Below, piece by piece: positions 14,851 through 15,973 of a stretch of 15,973 nucleotides of DNA. How positions within the stretch are numbered: position 1 is the first letter of the stretch; the number at the start of each line of letters is the position of its first letter. The notes under the pieces were generated by a model. That model was not told the DNA's origin. It searched no databases and saw nothing but the letters and a program-made list of their open reading frames with translations. Made by a program: the position numbers and the translations under genes. The stretch is taken from contig NZ_CAUWHO010000046.1 of assembly GCF_963558545.1 (NCBI RefSeq), positions 1-15,973 on the forward strand, given 5' to 3'. Source of the DNA: Tyzzerella sp963558545. GTDB taxonomy: Bacteria > Bacillota > Clostridia > Lachnospirales > CAG-274.

Positions 14851-15849
14851 TTATTTATTTAATCTTGTAGAGTTCCTTACTACAAGGTTATGTTCTAATG
14901 TTATAAATTTATTACTAACACTATTATCATTTATTTTTTCTAAAATAGCTTTCATAGCCAACTGACCCATTTTAAACCTCGGTTGAGATATGGTAGTTAT
15001 GTCTGGTTCATATAATTTGGAAATAATTGTGTCATCAAAGCCTATCACATCTATGTCCTTACCTACTATTTTCCCTTGTTTTTTTATAGCCTTTATAGCT
15101 CCAATTGCCATACTATCAGATACTGCAAATATAGCTGTTGGCGGCTTTTCCCTTTTTAATAATTTTTCTGTTATTTCCATAGCAACTTTATATGTATAAT
15201 CTGTTTTTATTATGTTACTTTCATTTATTTTTATCTTATGTTTTTGTAAAGCTTCTCTATATCCTTTTTCTCTATATATAGCAGATGTGTATGTTTTTTG
15301 GCTTGTTAATATAGCTATATTTTTATGCCCCAACCCTATTAAATAACTAGTTGCATCAAATCCTGCTTTTTTGTTATCTATAGTTATTATAGTAGTTTCT
15401 GTATCTTCCAAGTATTCACTACATTGTATTATAGGATAATGCTTTGCTATATTATTTAGCTTGCTTTTAGATATTTGTGAAGCAAACAAAATAATTCCAT
15501 CAACTCTTTTTGTTTTTAACATTTCTATATAGGCTTCTTCTCTTTTTTTATCTAGCTCTGTAATAGATATCATAAGGTTGTAGCCTTCTTTTTCTACAAT
15601 GCTATTTATCCCTTTTATTATTGTAGAATAAAACTGATTAGATATAGTTGGCAATAAAACAAGTACACATTTTGTGTTAGAACGCCTTAAATTTCTTGCA
15701 AGTAAATTTGGTGTATAATTCAGTTCTTTAACAGCTTGTAACACTTTTTCTTTTGTTTGTTGTTTCACATTATTTTCATTATTCAAAACTCTAGACACAG
15801 TAGCAACAGAAACTTTTGCAAGATTTGCAACGTCTTTTATAGTGCTCAT
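14851..15849 (-). CDS. LacI-family transcriptional repressor
   Basis: A 332-residue regulator. The N-terminal helix-turn-helix reads TIKDVANLAKVSVATVSRVL (3-22). The hinge helix follows as NYTPNLLARNLRRS (44-57), and the rest is a periplasmic-binding-protein-like sugar sensor (VLVLLPTISNQFYS near 62-75, DGIILFAS, FAVSDSMAIGAIKAI, VIGFDDTIISKLYEPDITTI). Such proteins block transcription until a sugar or sugar derivative binds. It is the first gene of the operon it presumably controls, with TTAGGAG ahead of the ATG and 21 bases to the first oxidoreductase gene. A palindromic operator and strong promoter lie directly upstream, consistent with autoregulation of the whole operon by its substrate or an intermediate. 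Confidence 0.93.
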   Translation of the reverse strand: MSTIKDVANLAKVSVATVSRVLNNENNVKQQTKEKVLQAVKELNYTPNLLARNLRRSNTKCVLVLLPTISNQFYSTIIKGINSIVEKEGYNLMISITELDKKREEAYIEMLKTKRVDGIILFASQISKSKLNNIAKHYPIIQCSEYLEDTETTIITIDNKKAGFDATSYLIGLGHKNIAILTSQKTYTSAIYREKGYREALQKHKIKINESNIIKTDYTYKVAMEITEKLLKREKPPTAIFAVSDSMAIGAIKAIKKQGKIVGKDIDVIGFDDTIISKLYEPDITTISQPRFKMGQLAMKAILEKINDNSVSNKFITLEHNLVVRNSTRLNK

Positions 15850-15875
15850 TTTATCACTCCTAAAATTTTAAATAC

Positions 15876-15895
15876 AAATGTAAACCATTACATTT
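15876..15895 (-). promoter_or_regulatory. palindromic operator of the LacI-led operon
   Basis: AAATGTAA (15876-15883) and TTACATTT (15888-15895) form perfect 8-bp arms around ACCA. It begins about eight bases after the -10 box, so it covers the transcription start, the usual place for a LacI-family operator. It also resembles a CcpA cre site (TGTAAACC..TTACA), so carbon catabolite repression is an alternative or additional explanation. I saw no second copy in the window. Confidence 0.7.
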
Positions 15896-15903
15896 TATAA
15901 ATT

Positions 15904-15931
15904 ATTATACACATTTATTTTATTTTTTCAA
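15904..15931 (-). promoter_or_regulatory. promoter of the LacI-led sugar operon
   Basis: Minus strand TTGAAA (15926-15931), 16-bp spacer ending in TGTG, and a consensus TATAAT (15904-15909). It lies about 55-80 bases ahead of the lacI start codon and immediately upstream of the palindromic operator. Confidence 0.75.
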
Positions 15932-15973
15932 TAGTAATAATACATTAATTTTATTATATTTTTTTGTTTATTA

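Noticed and set aside
10133..15849. myo-Inositol catabolism operon
   Set aside because: IolG-like and IolE/IolI-like families are present, but there is no iolB, iolC, iolD or iolA, and the 321-residue barrel with its Trp-rich insertion does not look like IolE or IolI. It is kept only as an alternative.

Overview
The window comes from a low-GC Gram-positive anaerobe of the class Clostridia, possibly the Lachnospirales. Evidence for this is the very AT-rich DNA, strong AGGAGG-type ribosome binding sites, an IspH protein fused to ribosomal S1 domains, and a housekeeping cluster order (FAD protein, cmk, plsC, ispH-S1) familiar from Clostridia. The genus cannot be fixed from the sequence. Every gene except one reads on the minus strand, so transcription mostly runs from high to low coordinates.

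Left end (1-356): three tandem, near-identical TTGACA promoters fire leftward into a leader with a boxA-like antitermination sequence. This looks like the promoter region of a ribosomal RNA operon whose 16S gene lies just outside the window. Next (356-6098, minus) is the housekeeping block: an RpiR-type regulator, a BaiN/HI0933-like flavoprotein, a chorismate mutase (AroH type) fused to cytidylate kinase, a PlsC-like acyltransferase, and IspH fused to four S1 domains.

Middle (6099-8387): a 595-base non-coding stretch holds a 21-bp perfect inverted repeat, a compact element of about 113 nt with nested complementary arms, and hairpins behind the next gene. Then come an M20-family amidohydrolase gene (minus) and an AT-rich divergent promoter region. 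The only plus-strand gene (8388-10047) encodes a family 1 sugar-binding lipoprotein. Its start is broken by one extra A in a poly-A run and by an in-frame TGA, while the remaining 1.5 kb is open.

Right end (10133-15973, minus): a tight six-gene operon headed by a LacI-type repressor, with a strong promoter and a palindromic operator at the expected start site. Downstream are a Gfo/Idh/MocA oxidoreductase, three different xylose-isomerase-like TIM-barrel proteins, and a second Gfo/Idh/MocA oxidoreductase. Two NAD(P)-dependent sugar dehydrogenases flanking several TIM-barrel lyases/isomerases is the layout of glycosidase-independent (3-keto-sugar) catabolism, as known for levoglucosan and for C-glycoside cleavage. 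There is no kinase, glycosidase or permease in the operon. The substrate is unknown, and this operon is the best candidate for an undescribed pathway here. A 29-bp stem followed by T6 separates it from the convergent lipoprotein gene.
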